DNA of 37,150 nucleotides from Erythrobacter sp. (GTDB taxonomy: Bacteria; Pseudomonadota; Alphaproteobacteria; Sphingomonadales; Sphingomonadaceae), in NCBI GenBank assembly GCA_002695185.1, contig NZOF01000199.1, forward strand, positions 758 to 37,907, given 5' to 3'. Position 1 is the first letter of the stretch. Every line of letters starts with the position of its first letter. Below are positions 16,573 through 25,379 of this stretch, in pieces. The position numbers were made by a program, and so were the translations under genes. The notes below the pieces were generated by a model. The model was given only the letters and a program-made list of their open reading frames with translations. It was not told the DNA's origin and did no database searches.

Positions 16573-17604
16573 TTACGTCGAGGGAACCACGAAACGGTGC
16601 GTGGTTCCACGATCACTTTCGACACGTTCCAACTGTGTGCCCAGGCTTTTGGTTATGGCCGACACGATCCGCATTCCCAAGCCAGTTCCCTCTGGGGACT
16701 TGCCTTCGGCAATACCGGCTCCGTCATCGCTGACGGTGATACAATATCCGGCGTCCGTTTTGTCCAAATCGACCGAGACCTTGCCTGCCGCACGGTCGGC
16801 AAACGCATATTTCGCCGCATTGCTGACAAGTTCGTTCACGACGACACCAACATTGACCGCGTCATCGGGTGACACTTCCACGTGCTCGGAGGTAAACACG
16901 AGTTCGACTGCAGTATCGCCCTCGGACATATTGGCGCGAAATTCTTCAACGAGTGTCGCGAGATACTCGTCCAGATCAATAGTGGTCAGATCGCCGCGAG
17001 TATAAAGGTTCTGGTGAACCTTTCCGATAGCTTTAATTCGGTTCTGCGTCGCGGCGAGCGCATCTTTCGCCGCAACTTCTTCAGTCTGATGCGCTTGCAT
17101 CGCAACGAAGCTCTGTACCATCTGAAGAGAGTTGGAGACGCGATGGTGCACTTCTCGAACAAGCATTTCGAGGCGTTCGTTGGCTTCACGGAGGTTTGCT
17201 TCGGCTTCACGTTTCTCGCGTTCGAGCCGATCTCTGAGAAATGCCTGCCGAAAGCGGCTGTCAAGCAAATCGAAAAAGCTATCGCCGACAGTTTTTACTA
17301 CGAAGTCTGAAGCCCCCGCATGAATGGCTTCCACGGCCACAGCGGTGTCACTGTCTCCAGTGACGAAAACCACCGCAGGGTGTCCATCTTGCGCTACAAT
17401 CTCATCAAGCATCTGCCGACCACTTTTGCCGGGCATATGATTATCGATCGCGATCAGGTCGTAGCGCTTGGATTTTATCAGCTCGAGGCCTTGGTCAGCG
17501 TTTTCAGCTGTATCAACATCGAAACCGCGCTTACTCAGCGCGCGCTGAATCAGCCGACGCAGGCCGGCATCATCATCTACATAAAGGATCTGTTTCGGTT
17601 CTAT
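16573..17604 (-). CDS. REC-HisKA_2 (HWE-like) hybrid histidine kinase with no canonical start for its receiver domain
   Basis: Reading from 17604 gives 343 residues: a receiver domain (YVDDDAGLRRL; phospho-acceptor Asp54 in AIDNHMPG; Lys in FVVKT), a coiled coil, a HisKA_2 dimerisation domain with EVHHRVSNSLQ (histidines about 153-154) and an HATPase domain (NELVSNAAKY, DDGAGI, GTGLGMRIV). No ATG, GTG or TTG precedes the ATG at 17436, which would delete half the receiver including Asp54. The only sensible point is ATA at 17604, overlapping the TAG stop of the upstream regulator gene. Upstream in this frame a stop is met within the regulator gene. The layout resembles Sphingomonas PakF (receiver plus HisKA_2), which acts in the PhyR general stress response; that link is inference. 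Confidence 0.8.
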   Translation of the reverse strand: MEPKQILYVDDDAGLRRLIQRALSKRGFDVDTAENADQGLELIKSKRYDLIAIDNHMPGKSGRQMLDEIVAQDGHPAVVFVTGDSDTAVAVEAIHAGASDFVVKTVGDSFFDLLDSRFRQAFLRDRLEREKREAEANLREANERLEMLVREVHHRVSNSLQMVQSFVAMQAHQTEEVAAKDALAATQNRIKAIGKVHQNLYTRGDLTTIDLDEYLATLVEEFRANMSEGDTAVELVFTSEHVEVSPDDAVNVGVVVNELVSNAAKYAFADRAAGKVSVDLDKTDAGYCITVSDDGAGIAEGKSPEGTGLGMRIVSAITKSLGTQLERVESDRGTTHRFVVPST

Positions 17605-18044
17605 TGCTCGTCTACCGAAGGGACTTGGATGACCGACAGGAAAAGGCCCAACTGACGTATGGCGTCGGCGAAGCTCTCGTAATTCACGGGCTTCGTGATG
17701 TAGACGTTGCAGCCCAAGTCATAACACCGCTGGATTTCCACTTTATCATCCGTCGTAGTCAACACGACCACGGGAGTTCGGTGAAGCGTGTCATCCTGTT
17801 TGATCTTTTCGAGGATCGAGGTCCCGCTCATATCCGGCAGGTTAAGGTCAAGCAGCACCAGGGCCGGGCCGTTGTGCGATGGCCCGCTTGCATCGTTGAA
17901 GAGGTACTCGAGAGCACTGGTGCCATCGAGGAAATGCTTGATGTCGTTGGAAATACCAGCGCGGCGAATGTTCTTTTCAATAAGTCTGGCATGACCTGCA
18001 TCGTCTTCGATCATGACGATGCCAACGGATTGATGGGAGTTCAT
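17601..18044 (-). CDS. Single-domain response regulator (Rcp1/CheY-like)
   Basis: A 147-residue stand-alone receiver: acidic pocket IEDD (13-15), phospho-acceptor Asp66 in LLDLNLPDMSG, the switch threonine region VVVLTTT, and Lys118 in ITKPVNY. There is no output domain. The 'DxNxP' pattern and length match Rcp1-type regulators paired with phytochrome-like kinases. Its start overlaps the upstream CHASE3 kinase by four bases (ATGA) and its stop overlaps the apparent ATA start of the downstream REC kinase, so the three are made together. It probably relays phosphate between the two kinases or allosterically controls one. Confidence 0.93.
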   Translation of the reverse strand: MNSHQSVGIVMIEDDAGHARLIEKNIRRAGISNDIKHFLDGTSALEYLFNDASGPSHNGPALVLLDLNLPDMSGTSILEKIKQDDTLHRTPVVVLTTTDDKVEIQRCYDLGCNVYITKPVNYESFADAIRQLGLFLSVIQVPSVDEQ

Positions 18045-19537
18045 GTAACTGCCTCTTGAGCAACGAATTTTGAAGGGAGTGAAAGCCTGAATCTAGCGCC
18101 TTGGTCAAGTCGGGATTCGACTTCGATTGTTCCTCCAAGGCGATAGGCGAGGGCCCGGACGTTGGCGAGGCCGAGCCCTTCACCCTCTTGATCTTGGGTG
18201 CCCGCCCTCCGGAACAGTTCGAAGATGCGTTCATGGTCTTCTGGTGATATACCGCGACCGTTGTCGATCACGTCAATCCGCACTGTTCCGACCGCAGTGC
18301 TACCTTCGATTTGAATTTCTCCAGGTCGGGCAGGGCTGAGGTACTTGATGGCATTTTCGATCAGGTTCTGCAGGATTTGCTCGACTGCAATCCGGTCGCT
18401 TTCGAGGTCAGGTATGGACTTCACTTCTATAGTAGCGCCAGCATCCTCGGCCCGCTGGTGAAGTGAGGCTACGATGTTATCGGTCAGCTGCTCCATATCG
18501 AGCAGTTCCGGCTGAAGTTTACGCCGACCCTGGCGCGACAATTCAAGAATGGAATTGATCAGGCGATCCATCTTCTCGGTCGATGTGCGGATGAAGCCGA
18601 GGGCTTCTGGAAGATCCTCGTCGACAGCGAGCCAGGTTTCGTCGTCCCGCAACTCAGGGTTTTCCGCATAGAGTTTCTCGAGATGTGCGTGAATGAGCTT
18701 GCGGGCTTCATCCAACTCGGAGGTGAAACCGAGAACGTTGACAAGCGGTGAGCGCAAGTCGTGGCTGACGATATAGGCAAATCGTTGGATTTCCTCATTC
18801 GCCCGCATGAGTTCTGCAGTTCTCGACTGGATAGCATCTTCCAGCCCCAAGTTTGCATCGCGTAAGTTGACCTGAGCTTTCGCAAGATCGCGGTTGTACC
18901 GCAAAACGACGATTACCGCAGAGACAAGCACGCCGATTAGCAGAAGGACGGCAATGCCCCCTACCACGTAGAACTGGACTAGAGAATTCAGCTGGGCGCG
19001 ATTGCGTCGAACGAGCTCACGCTCTTCGAATTCAGCCATTTCTTTGGCGATCTCACGGATGTCCTGAGTGATCAGCACTCCGTTATCGACATTGAAGTCG
19101 AGGCCACGAGCGTCTAGAAAAGCTTTGGTCGGATTGGCGAACATGGCATCTATTATGACTGTTCGATCCGCATTTAAGCTACGGATTTCTTCGAGCCGAT
19201 CCTGCTGTGCTTGAGACCCGAGCAAGTCTGATAGGCGTGCTTGCTCCGCTTCGAAATCACTGCTGGCTTCGCGGACAGTCCGTGTGAATGCAGGGTCTGG
19301 CTGAAGGAGAAAGCCTCTGCGACCAGCGGCAATCTGTTCGTTTGAAGTCGCCAGGCTGTCGATGATGGCCTGCCGTTGCAATGTGCGCTCAACGGCCTCG
19401 GTATCAGTGCTGATTGATGCCATCGTGATGATGGCGGCGGTGATGGCGATGATGAGAAGGGTGAGGCCCACGCCAAGCAGGGCCAAGACCCTGCGACGAC
19501 CTATTTTTTCATAACGCTGGCGGACTTGGTCTGGCAT
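18041..19537 (-). CDS. CHASE3-domain sensor histidine kinase
   Basis: A 498-residue membrane kinase. TM1 at about 17-40, a helical periplasmic CHASE3-type domain (about 42-180, with GRRGFLLQPD), TM2 at about 188-212, a short coiled coil, a HisKA domain with the phospho-acceptor in FAYIVSHDLRSPL (His259), and a HATPase with N box NLIENAIKY, DNGRGI and GEGLGLANV. The HisKA sequence is of the phytochrome-associated kind. It precedes the response regulator with a four-base overlap and follows the small membrane protein gene by 18 bp. The ligand or signal is unknown. Confidence 0.93.
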   Translation of the reverse strand: MPDQVRQRYEKIGRRRVLALLGVGLTLLIIAITAAIITMASISTDTEAVERTLQRQAIIDSLATSNEQIAAGRRGFLLQPDPAFTRTVREASSDFEAEQARLSDLLGSQAQQDRLEEIRSLNADRTVIIDAMFANPTKAFLDARGLDFNVDNGVLITQDIREIAKEMAEFEERELVRRNRAQLNSLVQFYVVGGIAVLLLIGVLVSAVIVVLRYNRDLAKAQVNLRDANLGLEDAIQSRTAELMRANEEIQRFAYIVSHDLRSPLVNVLGFTSELDEARKLIHAHLEKLYAENPELRDDETWLAVDEDLPEALGFIRTSTEKMDRLINSILELSRQGRRKLQPELLDMEQLTDNIVASLHQRAEDAGATIEVKSIPDLESDRIAVEQILQNLIENAIKYLSPARPGEIQIEGSTAVGTVRIDVIDNGRGISPEDHERIFELFRRAGTQDQEGEGLGLANVRALAYRLGGTIEVESRLDQGARFRLSLPSKFVAQEAVT

Positions 19538-19555
19538 GAATGGCCCAGTTCTTTG

Positions 19556-19930
19556 TTAGGCCAGGACCGTTAGTGCGGTCAGCGAAAAGAAGAAAGAGAG
19601 GACTGCGAATGTCGCGACCCGCCATGCTGCGGCGGCCTCAGACAACCCGCGTTTCATTGTCATATCCCAGACAAAAAAACTCGCGATGAGCCCGATAGCG
19701 ATGACAGCGATGGCTGGTGAATTGAGCCATAAACCGAACACTGCCACTATCAGAGATTGAGTGACGACCTGCGCGATCAGCGCTCCTGCAAACCAGACAA
19801 TCGGTATTGGGCGATAGCTCGTGTCTGGGCTTTCCCAATCCGGCAACGCAGCGTCTGGCCTGGAAATCCGGCGATCTTCGTAAACAATGTCTTCCTCCCG
19901 GGGGTCCGGGACATCACCTTCAGGCATCAA
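19556..19930 (-). CDS. Small membrane protein, function unknown
   Basis: A 124-residue protein I do not recognise. The first ~40 residues are polar and acidic and presumably cytoplasmic. Three hydrophobic segments follow at about 43-67, 72-90 and 104-122. Its start lies inside the end of parE (11-base overlap), and 18 bp separate it from the CHASE3 kinase, so it is co-transcribed with both. ATG 19930 and 19927 are equally possible. The position just before a sensor kinase could mean a role in sensing, but proximity alone supports this. Confidence 0.75.
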   Translation of the reverse strand: MMPEGDVPDPREEDIVYEDRRISRPDAALPDWESPDTSYRPIPIVWFAGALIAQVVTQSLIVAVFGLWLNSPAIAVIAIGLIASFFVWDMTMKRGLSEAAAAWRVATFAVLSFFFSLTALTVLA

Positions 19931-21908
19931 TCATATCACGGTCGAATTCGCCCGCGTTATTCTGAATGAAATTGAAGCGATGCTCCGGATTTCTGCCCAT
20001 CAGCTGATCGACCAGCTCCTTGACCACCGCGCGCTGCTCGAATTCGGCAGGCAGTGTAATCCGAATGAGACTGCGAGTTTCAGGGTTCATGGTGGTTTCC
20101 CGCAATTGTTGCGGGTTCATCTCACCCAAGCCTTTGAACCGGCCCACGTCGACCTTCTTGCCCTTGAAAGCAGTTTGCTCGAGTTCCTTGCGATGCTCGT
20201 CATCCCGGGCGTAGCGGCTCTCCTTGCCGGCCGTGAGGCGGTACAAGGGGGGCTGCGCCAAGTAGAGGTGACCACCGCGAACGATATCGGGCATTTCCTG
20301 GAAGAAGAAAGTCATCAGCAGTGTCGCGATGTGCGCTCCGTCGACATCCGCGTCAGTCATGATGATGATGCGATCGTAACGCAGGTTCTCAGGGTCGCAG
20401 TCCTTGCGGGTTCCACAGCCCATGGCGAGCGAAAGGTCCGCAATTTCGCTATTTGCGCGTATCTTGTCAGCGGTGGCGCTTGCTACATTTAGAATCTTGC
20501 CCCGGATCGGCAAGATTGCCTGGGTCTTTCGATTGCGGGCTTGCTTTGCGCTGCCGCCAGCCGAGTCCCCTTCGACAATGAACAATTCGGTTTCGCCGTC
20601 CCCTTCGCCCGAGCAGTCGGTAAGCTTTCCGGGAAGACGCAATTTCTTCGCATTTGTCGCAGTCTTGCGCTTGATTTCGCGCTCTTGTTTTCGCCGGAGA
20701 CGTTCGTCCATCCTCTCCATAACCTGGCCGAGTAACGCCTTGCCCCGGTCCATGTTGTCGGAAAGGAAATGGTCGAAATGGTCACGCATCGCGTTCTCGA
20801 CCAGCTTCGCAGCTTCGGGAGAGGTCAGCCGATCCTTGGTTTGGCTCTGGAACTGCGGATCACGGACGAAGACGCTGAGCATCACTTCGGCGCCAACCAT
20901 TATGTCATCGGCGGTGAGATCTTTAGCCTTCTTGGTGCCGGTCAATTCACCGAATGCTCTGAGCCCTTTGGTAAGCGCCGCGCGAAGCCCCTGCTCGTGC
21001 GTACCGCCATCTGGGGTCGGCACGGTGTTGCAGTACCAACTGGTGGAACCATCAGAATAAAGCGGCCAGGCAATCGCCCATTCGACGCGCCCCTGTTCCA
21101 TTCCGTCTGCTTCGGGGAACTCCTGGCTTCCGGCAAAGGGTTGTGCAGTGACACATTCGCGTCCGCCAAGCTGTTCCGCTAGATGATCGGCAAGGCCGCC
21201 TGGAAATTTGAAGACCGCTTCGGCTGGCACGTCGTCAGACGCGAGGCTCTCCGCACATTTCCAGCGGATTTCGACCCCGGCAAAAAGATAGGCTTTCGAG
21301 CGCGCCAGTTTAAATAGCCGCTTCGCACTGAATTGGCGATCACCGAATATTTCGGTGTCAGGAACGAAGGTTACCGTCGTCCCGCGCCGGTTGGGGGTAG
21401 GGCCCAGCTCTTCGATAGGACTCTTGGGAGCACCCTTGGAAAACTCCTGTGCGTAAAGCGTCTTTTCGCGGGCGACTTCCACGCGGGTATGACCGGATAA
21501 CGCATTGACCACGCTCACACCTACACCATGCAGACCACCGCTGGTTGCATAGGCCTTGCCGGAGAATTTACCGCCCGAGTGCAGCGTAGTGAGGATCACT
21601 TCGAGGGTCGATTTGCCAGGATACTTCGGATGTTCTGCAACCGGCATGCCTCGGCCATTATCGGCAATGGTGATGAGGTTACCTTCATCGAGCCTGACCT
21701 CGATGCGGCTTGCGTGACCGGCTACGGCTTCGTCCATCGAGTTGTCGAGCACCTCGGCAACAAGGTGGTGAAGCGCGCGATCGTCAGTGCCGCCGATATA
21801 CATGCCTGGCCGACGCCGGACCGGTTCGAGCCCCTCGAGCACCTCGATCGAAGAGGCGTCGTAGTCGCCGGAAGACGTCGGCGTGTTTTCGAACAGATCA
21901 TCTGACAT
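19920..21908 (-). CDS. parE: DNA topoisomerase IV subunit B
   Basis: A 662-residue GHKL ATPase/TOPRIM protein. The N-terminal ATP site is seen in EVLDNSMDEA, DNGRGMPV and GGLHGVGVSVVNALS. The TOPRIM catalytic region has EGDSAGGSAKQARNR and IIMTDADVDGAHI, followed by the GyrB/ParE C-terminal tail (FKGLGEMN). The length, the GG-TDDRALHHL start and the absence of the extra GyrB insert favour ParE over GyrB. ParC, its partner in chromosome decatenation, is not in the window. It lies downstream of the LpoA-like gene on the same strand (61 bp). Confidence 0.93.
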   Translation of the reverse strand: MSDDLFENTPTSSGDYDASSIEVLEGLEPVRRRPGMYIGGTDDRALHHLVAEVLDNSMDEAVAGHASRIEVRLDEGNLITIADNGRGMPVAEHPKYPGKSTLEVILTTLHSGGKFSGKAYATSGGLHGVGVSVVNALSGHTRVEVAREKTLYAQEFSKGAPKSPIEELGPTPNRRGTTVTFVPDTEIFGDRQFSAKRLFKLARSKAYLFAGVEIRWKCAESLASDDVPAEAVFKFPGGLADHLAEQLGGRECVTAQPFAGSQEFPEADGMEQGRVEWAIAWPLYSDGSTSWYCNTVPTPDGGTHEQGLRAALTKGLRAFGELTGTKKAKDLTADDIMVGAEVMLSVFVRDPQFQSQTKDRLTSPEAAKLVENAMRDHFDHFLSDNMDRGKALLGQVMERMDERLRRKQEREIKRKTATNAKKLRLPGKLTDCSGEGDGETELFIVEGDSAGGSAKQARNRKTQAILPIRGKILNVASATADKIRANSEIADLSLAMGCGTRKDCDPENLRYDRIIIMTDADVDGAHIATLLMTFFFQEMPDIVRGGHLYLAQPPLYRLTAGKESRYARDDEHRKELEQTAFKGKKVDVGRFKGLGEMNPQQLRETTMNPETRSLIRITLPAEFEQRAVVKELVDQLMGRNPEHRFNFIQNNAGEFDRDMIDA

Positions 21909-21969
21909 GGTTTCAGGCTATATCGAGCGGGCCGCTGCCCGCAAGCAGGTAGCTGCGGTTATCCGCTTA

Positions 21970-23112
21970 TCAGAAGCCTTTAGGTGCTGGCGAAACGGTT
22001 TCCACACCGCCATTGGTCACTTTCCGCACCTCGAAGGCCCGCTCGATAACGCCATTACGCTGAAACCGGAAAGGACCATCCATTCCATCGAAACCGCCGG
22101 ACTGGAACAGAACATCTGTAGGGAAGGGGCGGCCAACCCGCCAATCTCGCGCTGCACGCAGCGTCAGTAGGACCGCGTCATAGCCTAACGTAGCGATCCG
22201 GTATGGCTGCCCACCAAAGCGCTCCTGGTAGCTCCGCACGAATCCAGCGTACCGCGCGTCGCTGACTGCCGAGAACAGGGCACCACGCAATGGGGGGGAT
22301 CGCATGAGGTCTCGGTCTCCGCTCCACCGTTCGGTGCCGAGTATGCGTAAGCCATCGGATTTGACCGCCCCGGCCGCGCGGATCGAACCTTCGGCACCAT
22401 CTGCGATCAAAACGGTATCAAAACCACCTCTTTGCTTTAGGCGAGCGGCAGCGCTGACAACGGAAGTGTTGCTGCTCGCATATCGTTCGCTTGTCACGTA
22501 CTGGCCGCCGTGATCCGAAAGGGCGGACCGAAGAGCTGCCTCGGCACGGTTGCCGTAATCGCCATCAGGCGTGAGCAAAGCGAAATCTCGGGCGCCCACG
22601 TTTCGGGCGTATCCCACGCTGCGTTCAATCGATTGCTCGGGAATATGGCCCATGACGAAGACACCTGGCCCGGCCACCGTGGCATCGTTCGAGAAGCTGA
22701 TGATCGGAACATTAGCTGAAGCTGCCTCCGCCCGTACCGACACGACGTTGCTACCCAAGAGCGGGCCGAGGATTAGTTTGTTTCCGTCTGCAATCGCCTG
22801 GCTGGCAGCGGCCTGCGGTCCCCTTGCCGTATCATACGTCGTTATACGCAGATTATCTGCTGCGGTGTCCAGTATCGCCATCGTAGTAGCATTCGCTATC
22901 GATTGACCAACGTCGCCGTTCTGTCCGGAAAGCGGGACCAGCAGAGCAACCCGGTGAAGATTGTCTTGCGGTAGGGTCGAACTGCTCGGCTCCGGACTTG
23001 GCGTACCTGCAGATGGGGTTTCGGGGCCTTTAGGGATTATCGAACAGGCCGAAAGCAGGACAGCGCCCGCCGCCATGGTTACATTACGCCGGGTGACAAA
23101 TGCGCGCTTCAT
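21970..23112 (-). CDS. Penicillin-binding protein activator (LpoA-like lipoprotein)
   Basis: From ATG 23112 the protein is 380 residues. The signal peptide ends in lipobox LSAC (Cys23). A Pro/Ser-rich linker follows (about 28-50), then a type I periplasmic-binding-protein fold (VALLVPLSGQNGDVGQSI, LILGPLLGSNV, VPIISFSND, ALLTPDGDYG). This is the LpoA C-domain family, which activates PBP1A in gammaproteobacteria. Alphaproteobacterial members sit beside rsmI-yraN-gshB, as here, and are probably envelope-synthesis helpers. A TRRNVT segment before the hydrophobic stretch slightly resembles a twin-arginine signal. The start region overlaps or abuts the divergent rsmI start, so the two promoters are interleaved. 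Confidence 0.87.
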   Translation of the reverse strand: MKRAFVTRRNVTMAAGAVLLSACSIIPKGPETPSAGTPSPEPSSSTLPQDNLHRVALLVPLSGQNGDVGQSIANATTMAILDTAADNLRITTYDTARGPQAAASQAIADGNKLILGPLLGSNVVSVRAEAASANVPIISFSNDATVAGPGVFVMGHIPEQSIERSVGYARNVGARDFALLTPDGDYGNRAEAALRSALSDHGGQYVTSERYASSNTSVVSAAARLKQRGGFDTVLIADGAEGSIRAAGAVKSDGLRILGTERWSGDRDLMRSPPLRGALFSAVSDARYAGFVRSYQERFGGQPYRIATLGYDAVLLTLRAARDWRVGRPFPTDVLFQSGGFDGMDGPFRFQRNGVIERAFEVRKVTNGGVETVSPAPKGF

Positions 23113-23150
23113 TCTTGCCGCGTCCCTCAAAATTGGTTCATGGGGTGAGG

Positions 23151-24005
23151 GTGAGCAACGATGCCCAGCCTCTTCCAGATCGTCTTACACCGGGACTTTA
23201 TCTTGTCGCCACCCCTATCGGTAATCTTGGCGACATCACTCTGCGAGCCGTTGACATTCTGTCACGCTGCGATGGGGTAGCCTGCGAGGATACCCGCGTT
23301 ACCGGCAAGCTCCTGAAGCACCTCGGTTTGTCGAAACCGATGTGGCGCTATGACGATCATAGCGAAAATCGTGATAGACAACGTCTCGTAGATTCCATGC
23401 GGACCCGCGCCGTGGCGCTGGTAAGCGACGCTGGCACCCCGATGATATCCGATCCGGGATTTCGTCTCGTAAATGACTGCCGTGCAGAAAATATACCCGT
23501 TACCAGTCTACCGGGGGCCTGCGCAGCCGTGGTCGGACTGACGCTTTCCGGGCTGCCAAACGATCGTTTTCTGTTTGCCGGCTTTCTTCCCACAAAGGAA
23601 AAAGCACGGCGTGTTACACTGGAGGAGCTAACCGCGACCGATGCGACGCTGATTTTCTACGAGACCGGTCCGCGCTTGGTAAAATCGCTTAAAGCTATCG
23701 GTGAGGTCATGCCCGAGCGTGAAATCGCCGTGGCGAGAGAGCTGACGAAAATTCACGAAGAATGTCGCCGCGGCTTGTCCGACGGCCTGATGGCTTACTA
23801 CGATACGCACCCGCCCAAGGGAGAGATTGTCTTGCTTGTCGGCCCGCCGCAGGAGCATGCGCCGAGCGATGCAGATGCCGAGGCCATGCTGCGCGAGGCC
23901 TTGCAGACGATGAAGACAAGTCAGGCTGCCGCCCATGTTTCTAAAGCGACGGGCCTTGATCGCAAGAGCCTCTACACCCGAGCGATGAGAATAAAGTCCG
24001 AATGA
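23151..24005 (+). CDS. rsmI: 16S rRNA (cytidine1402-2'-O)-methyltransferase
   Basis: RsmI methylates C1402 in the 30S decoding site, using SAM. The tetrapyrrole-methylase fold motifs are clear: GLYLVATPIGNLGDIT, CEDTRVTGKLL, VSDAGTPMISDPG and FAGFLPTK, with a C-terminal helical tail (SQAAAHVSKATG). From GTG 23151 it is 284 residues, standard length, with GGGG six bases before the start. GTG 23145 and ATG 23100 are in-frame alternatives; the latter would overlap the divergent LpoA-like gene. The stop overlaps the yraN start (ATGA). Confidence 0.95.
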   Translation: MSNDAQPLPDRLTPGLYLVATPIGNLGDITLRAVDILSRCDGVACEDTRVTGKLLKHLGLSKPMWRYDDHSENRDRQRLVDSMRTRAVALVSDAGTPMISDPGFRLVNDCRAENIPVTSLPGACAAVVGLTLSGLPNDRFLFAGFLPTKEKARRVTLEELTATDATLIFYETGPRLVKSLKAIGEVMPEREIAVARELTKIHEECRRGLSDGLMAYYDTHPPKGEIVLLVGPPQEHAPSDADAEAMLREALQTMKTSQAAAHVSKATGLDRKSLYTRAMRIKSE

Positions 24006-24352
24006 AGCGCCAGCGAGCCGAGCGAAGCGGCAGGGATGGCGAAGCGAAGGCCGCATTATGGCTGCGTGCGAAGGGCTGGCAGATCTTAGACCGGAGAGTG
24101 AAAACATCGGCAGGTGAGATCGATTTGATCGCCAAGCGTGGAGGTCTGGTCGCCTTCATCGAGGTGAAATGGCGCCAGCGTAAGGAAGAGCTCGATCACG
24201 CGATTGATGAATACCGTCTTTCGCGCGTCGCCGCTGCCTGTGAAGCCGTTGCCCATCGGTATGCGAAGGAGGGTGAGGATATCCGCATCGATGTCATCCT
24301 CCTTGCGCCAGGAGCGTTCCCTCTCCACATCGCCAACGCCTGGCAGCCTTAG
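24002..24352 (+). CDS. yraN: YraN family (UPF0102) endonuclease-like protein
   Basis: A 116-residue protein with the PD-(D/E)XK nuclease-like core of UPF0102: RDGEAKAALWLRAKGW, then GEIDLIAKRGG, then FIEVKWR. The acidic and lysine residues of the fold are intact. The biological role of YraN is not settled. It is translationally coupled to rsmI and followed by gshB after 34 bp, a conserved alphaproteobacterial order. Confidence 0.93.
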   Translation: MKRQRAERSGRDGEAKAALWLRAKGWQILDRRVKTSAGEIDLIAKRGGLVAFIEVKWRQRKEELDHAIDEYRLSRVAAACEAVAHRYAKEGEDIRIDVILLAPGAFPLHIANAWQP

Positions 24353-24386
24353 CCGCTTCCCGGGCAGCAGCTGATTGGAGTTTACA

Positions 24387-25355
24387 ATGTCCCTACGCGT
24401 CGCCGTCCAGATGGACCCACTCGAATCCATTAATATCGCGGGAGATAGCAGTTTCGCGCTGATGCTGGCGGCGCAGAATCGCGGGCATGAAGTATGGCAT
24501 TACGACGTTTCGACCCTTGCATGGGAAAGCGATGGTACGCCGGCAGGAAAGATTACTGCTCATGCGGCTCCGGTCACAGTGAAGCCGGTCAAAGGAGACC
24601 ACTTCAGTGCGGGCGGGCGCCGCAGGGTCGATCTTGCGAGGGACATCGATGTGGTTTTGATGCGGCAGGATCCACCATTTCATCTTGGCTATATTAGCGC
24701 TGCATTCCTGCTTGATCGGCTGAAGGGCACGACGCTCGTCATCAACGACCCTCGCGAAGTGGTGAACGCCCCGGAGAAAATGTTCGTGCTCGATTACGCA
24801 CGTTTCATGCCCCCGACCATGATCGCGCGACACCTCGATGATCTGAAAACCTTCCAGCGCGAACATGGCTCGATTGTGGTGAAGCCCCTTCACGGGAACG
24901 GGGGGAAAGCGATTTTCCGCCTCGATACCGATGGAACTAATCTATCCGCTTTGAGCGAGGTTTTCGACAAGACTTGGCCAGAACCACACATGCTGCAGCC
25001 ATTTCTCCCTGAAGTTTCGGAAGGAGACAAACGCATCGTATTGGTCGACGGAGAATTTGCGGGCGCCATCAACCGCTTTCCTGGCGAAGGCGAATTTCGT
25101 TCTAACTTGGCGCAAGGCGGGCATGCCGAGGCCGCCACGCTGACAACCCGCGAGGAAGAGATATGCGCAGCGATGGGGCCGGAATTGAAAAAGCGTGGCC
25201 TTGTCTTCGTCGGCATCGATGTGATTGGCGGGAACTGGCTGACGGAAATCAATGTGACCTCCCCGACAGGAATTGTCGCGATCGACAAATTCAATGGTAC
25301 CGATACAGCAGGCCGCATCTGGGACGCGATTGAGCGCCGCCACGCGGACCAATAA
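24387..25355 (+). CDS. gshB: Glutathione synthetase
   Basis: An ATP-grasp enzyme joining gamma-glutamylcysteine and glycine to give glutathione. It is 322 residues from ATG 24387. Characteristic stretches are MDPLESINIAGDS at the N-terminus, MRQDPPF, VNAPEK, the ATP-binding VKPLHGNGGKAIFR, the glycine-rich flexible loop at GEGEFRSNLAQGG and the metal-binding EINVTSPTG. A TTGGAG Shine-Dalgarno-like stretch at 24375-24380 precedes the chosen ATG. It is the last gene in the rsmI-yraN-gshB run before DedA, 24 bp on. Confidence 0.96.
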   Translation: MSLRVAVQMDPLESINIAGDSSFALMLAAQNRGHEVWHYDVSTLAWESDGTPAGKITAHAAPVTVKPVKGDHFSAGGRRRVDLARDIDVVLMRQDPPFHLGYISAAFLLDRLKGTTLVINDPREVVNAPEKMFVLDYARFMPPTMIARHLDDLKTFQREHGSIVVKPLHGNGGKAIFRLDTDGTNLSALSEVFDKTWPEPHMLQPFLPEVSEGDKRIVLVDGEFAGAINRFPGEGEFRSNLAQGGHAEAATLTTREEEICAAMGPELKKRGLVFVGIDVIGGNWLTEINVTSPTGIVAIDKFNGTDTAGRIWDAIERRHADQ

Positions 25356-25379
25356 CCTCACCCGGGCGTTGGTTCGGTC

